A stretch of DNA of 64,000 nucleotides from Candidatus Krumholzibacteriia bacterium. Its GTDB lineage: Bacteria; Krumholzibacteriota; Krumholzibacteriia; LZORAL124-64-63. A program made the position numbers and the translations under genes. Every line of letters begins with the position of its first letter. Position 1 is the stretch's first letter. The notes under the pieces were generated by a model. It made no database searches and was not told the DNA's origin. It saw nothing but the letters and a program-made list of their open reading frames with translations. The DNA is taken from positions 36,921 through 100,920 of the forward strand of contig JADGDU010000009.1 of the NCBI GenBank assembly GCA_016744705.1, given 5' to 3'. Of this stretch, positions 50,797-61,425 are shown in pieces.

Positions 50797-52839
50797 TTGC
50801 GCACTGCACGAATCACAACCACCATATTCATCTTTTTGCTGGCCCTAAGCAGTGGCAGGTCGGCTGTAGCCAAAGTGCCTGAACCAGCCCCCTGCCATGG
50901 CCCCCCCGGGCACCTTTTTACCAAAGATGATCCCACTCCCTCACCCCCCGCACACGATCGCGGCTATGATGTGCTTTCTTATGACCTGGACCTTTATTTG
51001 GACCCAAATCCCACTAATTATAACGGCCAACTGATCATGGGCGTGCAATCGCTCGGCCCAAATCTCAATGTCATCCACCTGGATCTGGTGTCCAATCTGG
51101 AATGCCTGTCGGTAGCTTCAAATGGCGCACCCCTGTTCTTTGAACATAACGGTGATAGCCTGCTGGTCTCCCTGCCCGAACCCTGGGCCGAGGCCCAAAT
51201 CGAGACGCTCACCATTGCCTGGCAAGGAAGACCCATTCCTCATGGTTCTTTCCGGGCCGGACTCATGTACCGACTCCACCATGCAGGCACATTGGAAGAC
51301 CCCAGCGACGATATGCCCGTCATCGCCAGTGTCAGCGAAACCTGGTCGGCCCATAGCTGGTGGCCCTGCAAAGATCATCCGGCGGACAAGGCCCTGGTCT
51401 CTTTGTCAGCCACCGTTCCCGATACACTGTCTGTGGTTTCCAATGGTTCACTGCTTGGCATTTCTCCCGCCCAAACCGGCTGGCGAACTTACCATTGGCG
51501 GGAAACCTATCCTCTGCCCACGTACCTTGTTTCCGTAGCGGCCAGCAACTATTCTCACTGGTCTGAAACCTGTCAGGTTTCTGTCCCAAGCGGAGCTGCT
51601 CCATGGATAGACTTGGGCTTTCATGTTTTTCCCCATGACCGGCCCGATGGAGAGATCGATCTGGCCGTCACCTGCGAGGCCATGCAGTTCATGACAGACC
51701 TGGCCGGCGCCTACCCATATCAGGGTGAAAAATACGACCAGGTGGAAATCAAATGGGCCGGCGCCATGGAGCACCCCACAGCCACCAGCCTGCCCACCCT
51801 CTTTTTCACTGGAACCGGCCAGTTTGAAACCCTTCTGGTGCACGAGCTTTCCCACCATTGGTTTGGCAACAGCTTGACTCCCGCCCTTTGGCAAGACATC
51901 TGGCTGAACGAAGGTTTTGCCCGCTACTGTGAAGCCCTTTGGATTGAGCAACGCCAGGGTCGAAGTGCCTATGTGGAATTCATGCACCTCATAGGCCTGG
52001 ACTATAATGAAGATCTCTTTGTGGGTGACGGCTTGTTGGGCGATCCCGACCCCATCCTGCCCAATCTTCTGGTTTATAATAAGGGCGCCTGGTTGCTCCA
52101 CTCCTTGCGTCTGCTCTTGGGTGATGATGATTTTTTCAGTTTGCTGAAAGCCTACGCCAACGATCCCGCGCTGGTGCACGGACAGGTCGTGACGGCAGAC
52201 TTCATCCAGCTGGCCGAGATGTACGCCGGCCGCAGTCTGCACCACTTCTTCAATCCCTGGTTGCATACGGAAACCGTGGCCAAAATACACGCCGAAGTTT
52301 CCCTTCATCCCCAGGGAGAAACGGGTGCTGTGCGATTAACCTTTCAACAACTGCAGGATGTCTGGCTGGATGTAGCCATTCCCGTGACCGTGCACTGCGC
52401 AGACAATCAGTCAGTGCAAATTTTATCCATGACCCAAAGGTCTCAGGAGTTTTATCTGCGTGGGGAATGTGCTGTGGATTCGGTGACGGTGGATCCCGAA
52501 GGGGTTGCCTTCATGGAGTTGGCCGATGCTGGGGCCAGGTTTTTGGAAGTTGCCGGCCCCTACCCCAACCCATTCCTTTCCCTGGGAACGGAATTCCAGA
52601 TCCATTTATTGGGAAGTTCAGATATCAGGCTGAAGATTTTTGATGCCCGTGGTCGTCAGGTGCATCAAGGCGGGCCGGGTTTATTGGACGCCACTGGTCC
52701 CGCCCATGAGGCGGAGAGCACGCCGCACCATTGGCATTTTTCTCCGAACCAGGTGGATGGCTTCCCGGCAGGTGTCTATTGGTTTGAATTCCGCGCTCAG
52801 GGACATCGCGCCGTCAAAAAAGTCACCTTCGTGCACTAA
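50797..52839 (+). CDS. Secreted M1-family metallopeptidase with FlgD-like C-terminal domain
   Basis: Exported zinc aminopeptidase. After a signal peptide (ITTTIFIFLLALSSGRSAVA) comes an M1 N-terminal beta domain beginning YDVLSYDLDLYLDP, the GAMEHPTATS motif (variant of GxMEN), the zinc site HELSHHWFGN and WLNEGFARY, and C-terminally a domain with GPYPNPF ... IRLKIFDARGRQV ... GVYWFEF and VKKVTF, which resembles FlgD-type or type IX sorting domains of FCB bacteria. TTG 50797 has AAGGAA eight bases upstream; ATG 50758 is in frame without a ribosome site and would add 13 residues. A long in-frame extension further upstream overlaps gatC and is not believed. Confidence 0.9.
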   Translation: MRTARITTTIFIFLLALSSGRSAVAKVPEPAPCHGPPGHLFTKDDPTPSPPAHDRGYDVLSYDLDLYLDPNPTNYNGQLIMGVQSLGPNLNVIHLDLVSNLECLSVASNGAPLFFEHNGDSLLVSLPEPWAEAQIETLTIAWQGRPIPHGSFRAGLMYRLHHAGTLEDPSDDMPVIASVSETWSAHSWWPCKDHPADKALVSLSATVPDTLSVVSNGSLLGISPAQTGWRTYHWRETYPLPTYLVSVAASNYSHWSETCQVSVPSGAAPWIDLGFHVFPHDRPDGEIDLAVTCEAMQFMTDLAGAYPYQGEKYDQVEIKWAGAMEHPTATSLPTLFFTGTGQFETLLVHELSHHWFGNSLTPALWQDIWLNEGFARYCEALWIEQRQGRSAYVEFMHLIGLDYNEDLFVGDGLLGDPDPILPNLLVYNKGAWLLHSLRLLLGDDDFFSLLKAYANDPALVHGQVVTADFIQLAEMYAGRSLHHFFNPWLHTETVAKIHAEVSLHPQGETGAVRLTFQQLQDVWLDVAIPVTVHCADNQSVQILSMTQRSQEFYLRGECAVDSVTVDPEGVAFMELADAGARFLEVAGPYPNPFLSLGTEFQIHLLGSSDIRLKIFDARGRQVHQGGPGLLDATGPAHEAESTPHHWHFSPNQVDGFPAGVYWFEFRAQGHRAVKKVTFVH

Positions 52840-52856
52840 CTGGTCTGTATCAGAAC

Positions 52857-55226
52857 TCAATCCAGAGGTGTTAAAGCCGTGAACCGGGGATTGATATGTT
52901 TTTGTCCCGACTGGAAAAAATCGACAGTCACCAGCATATCCTCACCCATGCCTTCCACACGCACCACCCGGCCGGAACCAAAAATGCCATGCGTGACCAT
53001 TTGTCCCGTAAAGAACTGATTGTCCTGGCAGATATCCGTATCCCAACCGGCCTCTTGGTTTTCAACTTTTTTCTTCTTGGGCTTATTGCTGGAACCCCAC
53101 TGGGGCATATTTACGGAAGTAGAGGCACTATTGGATTGACTGCCCACATGACGGGATTTTCCGCTATCGGCGCTCCAGGTTGAACGCCCCACCTTGCCCA
53201 AGGGTTTCTTGGCAGCGCCACCCCCATAGGCTCCAGCGGAGCTACGGCCGCCAAACAGGGATTGGGACACTGGAGCCTGCTGGGTCTTGTCCAGGTGACG
53301 CCGTTCAATCTGCTCGTCGGGGACTTCCACCAGGAATCGGGAGGGCAGGCTGTCCTGCCAGGTGCCAAATCGCCGGCGGCGGCAGGCATGCAGTAAGTAC
53401 ACCCGTTTTTCACCCCGGGTGATGGCCACATAGAGCAAACGTCGTTCTTCTTCCAGAGTGCTTTCTTCATCATGACTGTTGATGTGGGGCAGAATGTCAT
53501 CCTCCACACCAGTGAGTACAACCACGGGAAACTCCAGCCCCTTGGCGGTGTGGATGGTCATCAGGCGCACCACGCCCTCATCGGTTTTGATTTTGTCGGG
53601 GTCCGCTACCAAAGCCACCTGTTCCAGAAATTGTTCCAATGTTCCCCCGGCACTGGACTCATCAAAACTGCCAGCGGCATTGAACAACTCGGCCACATTC
53701 TCACTGCGAGCTCCGGCCGTTTCCGGGTCGTCTGCTTCCAGGTAACTTTGGAATCCAATTTCAGTGGTGACCAGCTCCACAAGATCCTTGATGGAAATGT
53801 CATCCTGCAAACGCATGCGGAAACGGACCAGCAACTGGAAGAATTCACGGACACGCTTGCAGGCCGCCGGGGCAATCTGCTGTTCCATGAGACCGGCTTC
53901 AGCCGCAGCTTCGCCCAAGGTCATTTCTTCCCGGGCCGCCAAATCCAGCAAGCGATCCACGGTGGTCTTACCAATTTTGCGTTTGGGCACATTGATCACC
54001 CGCAGGGCACTGATGGAATCGGAAGGGTTGGAGATGAGCTTGAGGTAGGCCATCACATCGCGCACTTCCTTGCGGTCGTAGAAGTGCAAACTGCCCACCA
54101 CCTGGTAGGCGATATGGGCCCGGCGCAGGGCATCTTCCAAAACCCGTGACTGGGCATTGGTGCGGTAGAGAACAGTGATATCACCTTTGGACATGCCCCC
54201 ACTGCTGGTTTCGGTGCGCACAATATCCACCAGGCGAGCGGCCTCATCTTCGTCATCCAGAAACTCTTCTTCGGCGAGCAAGTCTCCATCACCGTCGCTG
54301 GTCCACAGGTTCTTTCCTTTACGCTTTTTATTATGGGCGATGACCTGGTTGGCTGCCTTAAGGATATTGCCTGTACTGCGGTAATTCTGTTCCAGGCGGA
54401 AGGTCACTGCCCCTGCAAAATAGTCTTCAAATTTGAGCATGTTTTCAATTTTGGCACCCCGCCAACTGTAAATGCTCTGGTCATCATCCCCCACCACAAA
54501 GAGGTTGCCGTGCACGGTGGTCAGCAGCTTGACCAACAGCATCTGCAAGGGGTTGGTATCCTGGAATTCATCCACCATCACATGACGAAATTTGCGCGCA
54601 TACTTTTCACGCACTTCATCGTCCTGCTCTAGCAATTGAACCGTACGCAGAATCAGGTCATCAAAATCCAGGGCATTGCTTTTTTTCAGAGCTTTTTCGT
54701 AGCCTTCATACAGGGCCGCGTATTTTTCATCGATGAAAGTGGTGGCCTGGGCCTGGGCCTGGGTCGGACTGATGTCTTCATTTTTCCAACTGCTGATTCG
54801 GGAGCGGGTGCCGTTGGGCGTGAACTGTTTGGGATCAATTTTCAGCTCGGTCATGACCTGCTTAAGAAGCTTGGTGGTATCATCCGTATCGTAGATGGAG
54901 AACCCATTTTGCACGCCGATGGATGCGCCATCGCTGCGCAGAATTTTCAGCCCCGTGGCGTGGAAGGTGCCGATCCAAAATGGCGCCTGGCTTTCGCCCA
55001 CGGTTTTGGCCACCCGTTCCCGCATTTCCTTGGCGGCCCGGTTGGTGAACGTGAAAGCCATGATTTCTCCGGGCCGAACGCCTTTTTCAGCCAAAAGCCA
55101 AGCCACCCGGGTGGTCAGAACGCGGGTTTTCCCACTTCCGGCTCCAGCAACCACGAGAACGGGTCCATCGGGAGCGGTGACAGCGGCATGTTGGGCAGAG
55201 TTCAGATCGGAGAGAAGGTCGTTCAC
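52857..55226 (-). CDS. pcrA: ATP-dependent DNA helicase PcrA/UvrD
   Basis: Superfamily 1A 3'-5' helicase for repair and replication-transcription conflicts. The 789-residue protein has all helicase motifs: Q motif LNSAQ, Walker A AGAGSGKTR, DEFQDTNP, GDDDQSIYSWRGA, LEQNYRSTGNIL, and TIHTAKGLEFPVV. The C-terminal domain VTHGIFGSGRVVRVEGMGEDMLVTVDF is the tudor-like RNA-polymerase-binding module of PcrA. GTG 55226 with GGAG five bases upstream is the preferred start; a TTG lies eight codons earlier. It stands alone between tamB and the convergent peptidase gene. Confidence 0.95.
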   Translation of the reverse strand: MNDLLSDLNSAQHAAVTAPDGPVLVVAGAGSGKTRVLTTRVAWLLAEKGVRPGEIMAFTFTNRAAKEMRERVAKTVGESQAPFWIGTFHATGLKILRSDGASIGVQNGFSIYDTDDTTKLLKQVMTELKIDPKQFTPNGTRSRISSWKNEDISPTQAQAQATTFIDEKYAALYEGYEKALKKSNALDFDDLILRTVQLLEQDDEVREKYARKFRHVMVDEFQDTNPLQMLLVKLLTTVHGNLFVVGDDDQSIYSWRGAKIENMLKFEDYFAGAVTFRLEQNYRSTGNILKAANQVIAHNKKRKGKNLWTSDGDGDLLAEEEFLDDEDEAARLVDIVRTETSSGGMSKGDITVLYRTNAQSRVLEDALRRAHIAYQVVGSLHFYDRKEVRDVMAYLKLISNPSDSISALRVINVPKRKIGKTTVDRLLDLAAREEMTLGEAAAEAGLMEQQIAPAACKRVREFFQLLVRFRMRLQDDISIKDLVELVTTEIGFQSYLEADDPETAGARSENVAELFNAAGSFDESSAGGTLEQFLEQVALVADPDKIKTDEGVVRLMTIHTAKGLEFPVVVLTGVEDDILPHINSHDEESTLEEERRLLYVAITRGEKRVYLLHACRRRRFGTWQDSLPSRFLVEVPDEQIERRHLDKTQQAPVSQSLFGGRSSAGAYGGGAAKKPLGKVGRSTWSADSGKSRHVGSQSNSASTSVNMPQWGSSNKPKKKKVENQEAGWDTDICQDNQFFTGQMVTHGIFGSGRVVRVEGMGEDMLVTVDFFQSGQKHINPRFTALTPLD

Positions 55227-55380
55227 AGCAGCTCCATCGGGGTAAGGCAAGAATGGCTATCCTGGCGATTCAAATTTGGCGGCGATGGCATAAGATCGTA
55301 TGCAACGCTGGCAGGAGCAACCCCAGGGGCTGAAAAAGCGGAAAATTCAGGACGGCCAAGGCCAAGATCACCCTTCCCCA

Positions 55381-58300
55381 TCAATATTCGAAGCGATATT
55401 TCAAGTCCAGATTGTAAGTGGGCTGGCCCTGGTTTTCATCAATGCGGCGCCGAACCTCCGACTGCAGCAGCATGTGGTCGTTGATCTGATATTCCACCAT
55501 AAAGTCGCGGTCATCCTGGCGAATGCCCTGGGCGTACTTCAGATACAGATCGGATCCAATGTACTTGCCCACTCCAATAAGGGGATCCAAACCGGACTCT
55601 CCGCTTTCTCGTTCCCGCTGAATTTGTTCAATTTCAAAAGTATCAAAAATGTCCAGCTCCCGAGCAATTTCCCGCTCCAGAAGGTTGAAGCCGGCAGAAA
55701 TGGAAGTATTGGCCAGACGAGCTCCATCACCCTCTGGAGTGGCCTCAGGCTCCAGTCCCAAAAGCATGCGCTGGATGGCTTCCCGGCTGTAACCTCTTTC
55801 GGAAGAGAAGGAGACTTCGGGCTTATTTATGGTCCCCCCCACATGCACCCCAATGTGCTCGATGATGGTATTGCTGCTGTACTGGCTGCGCAGACGGTAC
55901 CGAGTTTCAGCATCCACATCCATCATGGGATCAAAACCCAAAACATTGCTGAAATCCATGCGTCCCCGTTTGATATTAAAGCTGTTGTTGAAGACCACCA
56001 ACCGGCCCGAGTTCACATCCAGAGTGCCACGCAGAAGCATGCCCCCCTCATCTCGAACCAGATCCATATCACCGCCCAGGAATAATTCCATTTCCCGGTT
56101 GAGGATGCGCACCGTGCGTGGGGCCGCATGCAACTCCAAGTCGGCCAGCCAATCCGGAGCCACGGTGGCCGCCATAGGATCCACAGCATTGGGCTGTTCC
56201 TTGAATTGGCCAGTGTAACGGGCTTTGTCCACATCCAAGACTCCGCTGAACATCGGCACCATCACACTATCAGGCCCCACAAAGACACTGCTAACCCGGC
56301 AATTTTCCCCAGAAACCACCGCCCGTAAATCAGGAATAGAGGCCACCAGGAAACGGTCCAGGTTTAACAAAACGTCGAATGAATCCAGTTCCAATCCTCG
56401 AAAAACAACCTTTCCATGGCCTTCGAATTCTCCGTTCAATCCTTCGTGCCCCTGGATGTCGGTGATGAGAAGCTCATCGGCTATAAACTCACCCTTGCAG
56501 GATACGTTTGAATAAATTTCTTCCTGCAGAGGCAGGACAAAGCCAGCGTCAATAATTTCCAGGTGCCCCTGATAATAAGGGTGATCCAGAGGCCCGCTGA
56601 TCACCGCGGAAGCCCAACCGGTGCCGCTGCTCTGAATAAATCCGTTGGTGGCCCGGCTCATGGGTTCCAGATCACTTCCGGGGGGAATCTCCAGCTGCAT
56701 ATAAAAAGGACCATCCAAGGGCGTGAGAGGTTCACTGAGGAGATCCAACTCCAAAGGCACTTCCACCCGGCCCGTCAGGGAGAGGCTGTCTTTGTGGCCT
56801 TTCAAATCGGCCAACACCAGACCATCACTGTCGGCCCAGATTTCACCCTCCAATTGATCCAGATGCAACCAATGCACGTTGAAAGGAGCGCTGTGCAGCT
56901 GGCCCACAATTTCCGGGTCATCGGTGGAACCACCCAGAACCATCTGACCGGAGAAACGCCCCGAAAGCCGTTCCAAAGCAGGGATTTTAAATTGCTCCAG
57001 GAATAGCCAATCTCCATCAGGAATTTCCACATCCAGATCCAACTCGGCTCCGGGCCAAAAATCGGCTGGCCCGACTCCCGGGTGATCAATGGTTCCCCGC
57101 AAATTCAAATGTCCATAATCTGAAGCCAATTGCAGATCCTGGAATTCCAAAAGGCCCTGATAATAACGGGCCAGAACATGCAGCGTATCAACCCTGGCCA
57201 GGGCAAACTGTGCATCGGTGAGCAAACCGTTCAAGTCCACAATGGGCTCATCCGTGGTGCCGGAAACATCCAGATCTGCCGTGATGCGCCCCACCAATGG
57301 AACCCTCGTCTGCACAAAGGGATTGAGCAGCCCCACATCAAAATCGTCCAATTGGAGCACACCCTCCAAAGCGGTGTTCGGGTCATATCTCCCATGGCAA
57401 ATGATTCGGCCCTGGTCTGAGGAAAAGTCCAACGCCGGCAAACTGAAAAAGCCCTCACCCAAAGAGAATTTTACGGTATCAGCCAAGGACCAATAGGTGC
57501 CTTCCAGGTCCACGGAAAATTTCTGAATCTGAAAATTCTGGATGGTATCATGGAACGTGGAATTGAAGGCCAGTACAACGGTGGTATCACCCAGTTGCGC
57601 CCGGAAGGAATCCAGGCTGGCTCCATATTCGGAGGCCGCTCCCTGGAGGCTGAATTGGCCAAAAGGCACGCCTCCCAGGGAGAAATCAGAACCTTCTGCA
57701 GCCCCACTGACCAAGGCAACACCCAGGGCATCGTCCACCACCAATTGGACATCAGCCTCACGGGCTGCCAGGTCATCCACTCGAAAATTCTGAAGCCCCA
57801 GCCGGCCTTCAAAACGGATTTTGTCCAGAGGACCATTCACTTGCCCATGACCAGTGACCTGGCCTTGCAAAGGAGGCCAATTCCACTCTCCGGGAAGTGT
57901 TTGCAAATCGTCGCAAGTGAGATTTAGCCGGCCAGAGAAAATCTTTTCCTCATCGCTAAGACCTTCCAGGATGGCATGAAGGTCCTCATGGTAAATTTCC
58001 ACGTGATTGAAAATCACCGAATCAGGGGTGGCTTCCACATCCACATAACAGGTATCGAAAGGAATGGTCTCGATGAACCCCTGGTTCAACCGGCCGCTGA
58101 CCTTGGTCCACATGGGGACATCGGTATGCTCTATTTTCAAACGGCCAAAACCGTTGGTAGCCGGCAGATCTTCTTCATCAGGAACCAATCCATTGGCCAA
58201 ATTGACCCGGCCAACATCTCCTTCGAGTACAAATTTGATATTTTCTGAATTGCTGATATCGAAGAAACCGGTGCCATCAAAATCGGCATCATTGATGATG

Positions 58301-59229
58301 CCCTGGGCCTGGGTCAGAACCACTTTATTTTCGGAGATAACAGCGCGAGCTTGCAACTGCTGCATGTGGTACCCCTCCAGTTCACCCTGGAAAAGCCCTT
58401 CGTAAACGATGTTCCCCTCTTCAGTGCCCAGATAGGCATCCACGCTGCCCTGGGCTTTAAATCCCAGCCTCATGTCGATGAGCTCTTCCACTTCATCCAC
58501 ACTGACACCTTCGCCCTTGATCTTCAAATCAAGGGTTTCGTCCCAATGGCGGCTGCCCGAAACCCAGACTTCATGCTTGTTGAAAAGTCCATAGAGTGAG
58601 TCGGCAAATATCTTATGGTGATCAATAACCACCCGGCCACGCAATTCATTCAGAACACTTTTGTGGGTGTCCCAAATGACGTCACAGCCCCGGAGGATCA
58701 ATTCAACATTTTCATCTGACCGCACCCCACCCTGGAAATCCAACTGGCTGATGCGTTCGATTAATTTTCCATCCGACTGGCTGAACTCCAGGAAAGCCTG
58801 ACTGACTACCAGATGTTCAATTTCCAAACGGGGAAAATCAGGAGCATCCTGAGAGGGCATGCTATCGACGCCAGCTTTAGAAAATACAACAGGATTTCGC
58901 ACATCAACCCGGCGTAATTTGGGCACCACCCCCAAGACTTCACCCAGTGTGAAATCTACGCGCACGGTATCGGCGGAAACCAATGTTCTGCCACCGGTGC
59001 GGCTGGGTAAATTCAAAGACAGCCCATAAAGATCCATGCCCTCAAAAAGGCGCACGTTAAAATCACGGACCCGCAAATTTCCTTCTTCAATGCCCAGCAA
59101 ATGCCGCCCCACCAGACCGGAGAAATGGGGCGCCACAAATTGGGGGTTGAGTCCAACCCATACCAACAAGCCCAGGATGACCGTCCAGGCCACCAACAGG
59201 GGAAGTTTTGCCGGTTTGATCCACCGCAT
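55381..59229 (-). CDS. tamB: TamB-like translocation/assembly module protein
   Basis: Large inner-membrane-anchored periplasmic protein, probably bridging to the outer membrane for lipid transport or barrel protein assembly. About 1282 residues: one N-terminal transmembrane helix (LPLLVAWTVILGLLVWVG), a very long beta-rich AsmA/TamB-like repeat region, and the C-terminal DUF490 domain with YSREAIQRMLLGLE, the QSEVRRRIDE tail and a final YNLDLKYRFEY. The start ATG at 59229 overlaps the tamA stop by one base (TAATG); the longer frame starting at 59259 would lie inside tamA. tamA and tamB together form the usual pair. Confidence 0.93.
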   Translation of the reverse strand: MRWIKPAKLPLLVAWTVILGLLVWVGLNPQFVAPHFSGLVGRHLLGIEEGNLRVRDFNVRLFEGMDLYGLSLNLPSRTGGRTLVSADTVRVDFTLGEVLGVVPKLRRVDVRNPVVFSKAGVDSMPSQDAPDFPRLEIEHLVVSQAFLEFSQSDGKLIERISQLDFQGGVRSDENVELILRGCDVIWDTHKSVLNELRGRVVIDHHKIFADSLYGLFNKHEVWVSGSRHWDETLDLKIKGEGVSVDEVEELIDMRLGFKAQGSVDAYLGTEEGNIVYEGLFQGELEGYHMQQLQARAVISENKVVLTQAQGIINDADFDGTGFFDISNSENIKFVLEGDVGRVNLANGLVPDEEDLPATNGFGRLKIEHTDVPMWTKVSGRLNQGFIETIPFDTCYVDVEATPDSVIFNHVEIYHEDLHAILEGLSDEEKIFSGRLNLTCDDLQTLPGEWNWPPLQGQVTGHGQVNGPLDKIRFEGRLGLQNFRVDDLAAREADVQLVVDDALGVALVSGAAEGSDFSLGGVPFGQFSLQGAASEYGASLDSFRAQLGDTTVVLAFNSTFHDTIQNFQIQKFSVDLEGTYWSLADTVKFSLGEGFFSLPALDFSSDQGRIICHGRYDPNTALEGVLQLDDFDVGLLNPFVQTRVPLVGRITADLDVSGTTDEPIVDLNGLLTDAQFALARVDTLHVLARYYQGLLEFQDLQLASDYGHLNLRGTIDHPGVGPADFWPGAELDLDVEIPDGDWLFLEQFKIPALERLSGRFSGQMVLGGSTDDPEIVGQLHSAPFNVHWLHLDQLEGEIWADSDGLVLADLKGHKDSLSLTGRVEVPLELDLLSEPLTPLDGPFYMQLEIPPGSDLEPMSRATNGFIQSSGTGWASAVISGPLDHPYYQGHLEIIDAGFVLPLQEEIYSNVSCKGEFIADELLITDIQGHEGLNGEFEGHGKVVFRGLELDSFDVLLNLDRFLVASIPDLRAVVSGENCRVSSVFVGPDSVMVPMFSGVLDVDKARYTGQFKEQPNAVDPMAATVAPDWLADLELHAAPRTVRILNREMELFLGGDMDLVRDEGGMLLRGTLDVNSGRLVVFNNSFNIKRGRMDFSNVLGFDPMMDVDAETRYRLRSQYSSNTIIEHIGVHVGGTINKPEVSFSSERGYSREAIQRMLLGLEPEATPEGDGARLANTSISAGFNLLEREIARELDIFDTFEIEQIQRERESGESGLDPLIGVGKYIGSDLYLKYAQGIRQDDRDFMVEYQINDHMLLQSEVRRRIDENQGQPTYNLDLKYRFEY

Positions 59230-61331
59230 TAGAACGGATACCCCAGGGAAAAATGCCACACCACTTTTGGATCACTGTAATCTTTTTCGGCACTCAGGTA
59301 CCGCACTCTTTTGAGAGGAAAACCCACGTCAGCCCGTACTGGGCCAAAAGGAGTATCCAAACGAATACCCGTACCACAACTGTAGCGATAATCCCACACC
59401 TTGGTGCTGGTGGGATCGCCCGGTTCACCCGGATCGCTGTTCAAACGGAATCCCCTAATTCTAACATCTCCCAGAGACTCCCAAACATTTCCCCCTTCAA
59501 AAAACAAGACGCTGGCAAAGTTCCAACGGTTGAGCCAGGGCAAAGGGAAACGCCATTCCACATTGGTCAGCATGAGATAGTTACCACCGCGGGCGGGGTT
59601 GTCCGGCAGCAGAACATCGGAGCCATAATTCAATTCATCCAACTCATCCTGATCTGTCACCTGGGGTCCCAAAGTATTATGCCCGTACCCTCGCACGGAA
59701 GACGCGCCCCCCGCAAAGAAACGATCATCGTAGGGTACCCCATCAGGCCCCAGACCGGTGCTCTTTCCATAAGGAGCCGCAGCCCCCAGCATCAACCGCA
59801 GTGCCAATACTCCCCCCAGGGGCATGGCGTGGTAATTCTGCCATGAAGCTGAGCCTTTGAGGAAACTGTAATCGCCCCCCATAAGCCCTCCGGCCAATTT
59901 GAGAGTGCCGATGGTATACATGCCCCGGGTGGGCCGAAAGAGATCATCCCGGTGGTCGATATACGTGGACCAATTCACAAAACGGGTTTGGGTCAGTTCG
60001 ACACCCACCTCATCGAACCGAACTTTCAAACTGTCCGGGGCATAAGGGTGCACACTGGGATTGGTGATTTTCACACCGACGTAGGCATTGTTTGTCACCC
60101 GCCGGCTGGCTTTCCAGGTGCTACCCAGGTTGAATCCATGCACGGACTGGTTCAGGGCCGATTCACCACGGGTTTCCCGTTTCAAATACAGTTCCGCATC
60201 CAGGCTGAAACGGGTCCCTTTCAGATGGGGGTTCACATAGGAGATGTCTGCCCGATAGTTGATTTGTCCCTGATCAAAGGAAATAGGATTACCCACCACA
60301 TCTTCCAGGTTCCAGGACCCCCGCCCCCGCACCTGAACCCGCCGCCCGGTGCCCCACAAATTATTGTGTCCCCAGGCCGCCAGCAATCGGATGCGTTCCA
60401 GACTACCCACTCCCACACCCAGCTCATAATACGCAGGCTTGCGTTCAATGACCCGCACATCCAGGTCGGCCAGGCCAGCCGCTGTATCGATGGATGCTGG
60501 TACAATGTCCACATCCCGAAACAAAGAGGTGACCAAAAGCTGCCGCCTTGAATCTTCCACCTTGTTCCAGGCCAGGGGATCTCCAGACTGGATGGACAAT
60601 TCCCGGGTCAGAAGCAGATCCTGCGTTTCCAGGTTCCCGAAGAGATTGATGGCGTTGACAAAATAGGGTTTCCCGGGAGAAATGTTATAACTCACATCTG
60701 CCACAAACCCGGTGCTGTCGGCATTGTCCTCAATGGCCATGGTCACATTGACCCGGGCATCGAGGTAAGTTCTTTCCCTGAAGAGAGCCCGCAAAGTGTA
60801 GAGATCTCCACCAAACCGATTCAAACTCAGGGGAGCCGGCGCCCCTTCCAGCAAGGTCATCTTCTCGCGCAAATCATCCTCGGAAAAAACTCCCGTATTG
60901 GAAAAATCAACCGAGCGGATCAGTGTCAGAGGGCCCTCCATAACAGAGATATGAAGCACATCGCCCTTGTCCTCAATGGTGGTGATGCTATCGAGCCTGA
61001 CAAAAGCATGATGGAACCCACGGTTCCGATAGTAGTTTCTGATGATACCCACCTGGGAGTCCATCAGGTGAGGGCTGTAGCGGGGGATATTCAGCGGACG
61101 GGTCCAGGTGCGCTCCTGGATGCGCAGCATGTCTTTGAGTTCCCCGTCGGTGAAAGCATAATTGCCGATGAGGTCAATGCGTTCGAGGCGGTGGGTTTCC
61201 AATCCGAAATCCAACTCTTCATCTGCCAGGGTCAGGCCAGCGGCAAGAACCCATAGAAAAACTACCAGGGTTTGCACCCCGGCCAGCCTTTCGGAGGTCA
61301 ACCATTGCCTGAATTTCATCAAATCCCGCAC
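59229..61331 (-). CDS. tamA: BamA/TamA-family outer-membrane protein
   Basis: Outer-membrane assembly barrel, partner of TamB. The ~700-residue protein has a signal peptide (VQTLVVFLWVLAAGLTLA), POTRA domains (first IDLIGNYAFTDGELKDML, then IRSVDFSNTGVFSEDDLREKM, and YFVNAINLFGNLETQD), and a C-terminal 16-strand surface-antigen barrel with YDDRFFAGGASSVRGYGHN, the conserved RGY motif, and a terminal SLGYPF with aromatic end. GTG 61331 and ATG 61319 are both possible starts. Since the gene is followed by tamB, TamA is more likely than BamA. Confidence 0.93.
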   Translation of the reverse strand: MRDLMKFRQWLTSERLAGVQTLVVFLWVLAAGLTLADEELDFGLETHRLERIDLIGNYAFTDGELKDMLRIQERTWTRPLNIPRYSPHLMDSQVGIIRNYYRNRGFHHAFVRLDSITTIEDKGDVLHISVMEGPLTLIRSVDFSNTGVFSEDDLREKMTLLEGAPAPLSLNRFGGDLYTLRALFRERTYLDARVNVTMAIEDNADSTGFVADVSYNISPGKPYFVNAINLFGNLETQDLLLTRELSIQSGDPLAWNKVEDSRRQLLVTSLFRDVDIVPASIDTAAGLADLDVRVIERKPAYYELGVGVGSLERIRLLAAWGHNNLWGTGRRVQVRGRGSWNLEDVVGNPISFDQGQINYRADISYVNPHLKGTRFSLDAELYLKRETRGESALNQSVHGFNLGSTWKASRRVTNNAYVGVKITNPSVHPYAPDSLKVRFDEVGVELTQTRFVNWSTYIDHRDDLFRPTRGMYTIGTLKLAGGLMGGDYSFLKGSASWQNYHAMPLGGVLALRLMLGAAAPYGKSTGLGPDGVPYDDRFFAGGASSVRGYGHNTLGPQVTDQDELDELNYGSDVLLPDNPARGGNYLMLTNVEWRFPLPWLNRWNFASVLFFEGGNVWESLGDVRIRGFRLNSDPGEPGDPTSTKVWDYRYSCGTGIRLDTPFGPVRADVGFPLKRVRYLSAEKDYSDPKVVWHFSLGYPF

Positions 61332-61425
61332 CCTCAGCGCGACCCTTCCGGAGAATAACCCATGACAAGAGGGCCACTTCGTTGTTTATTCCTGAAAATC
61401 GATCTCAACCCCGGCGGAGTCTATC

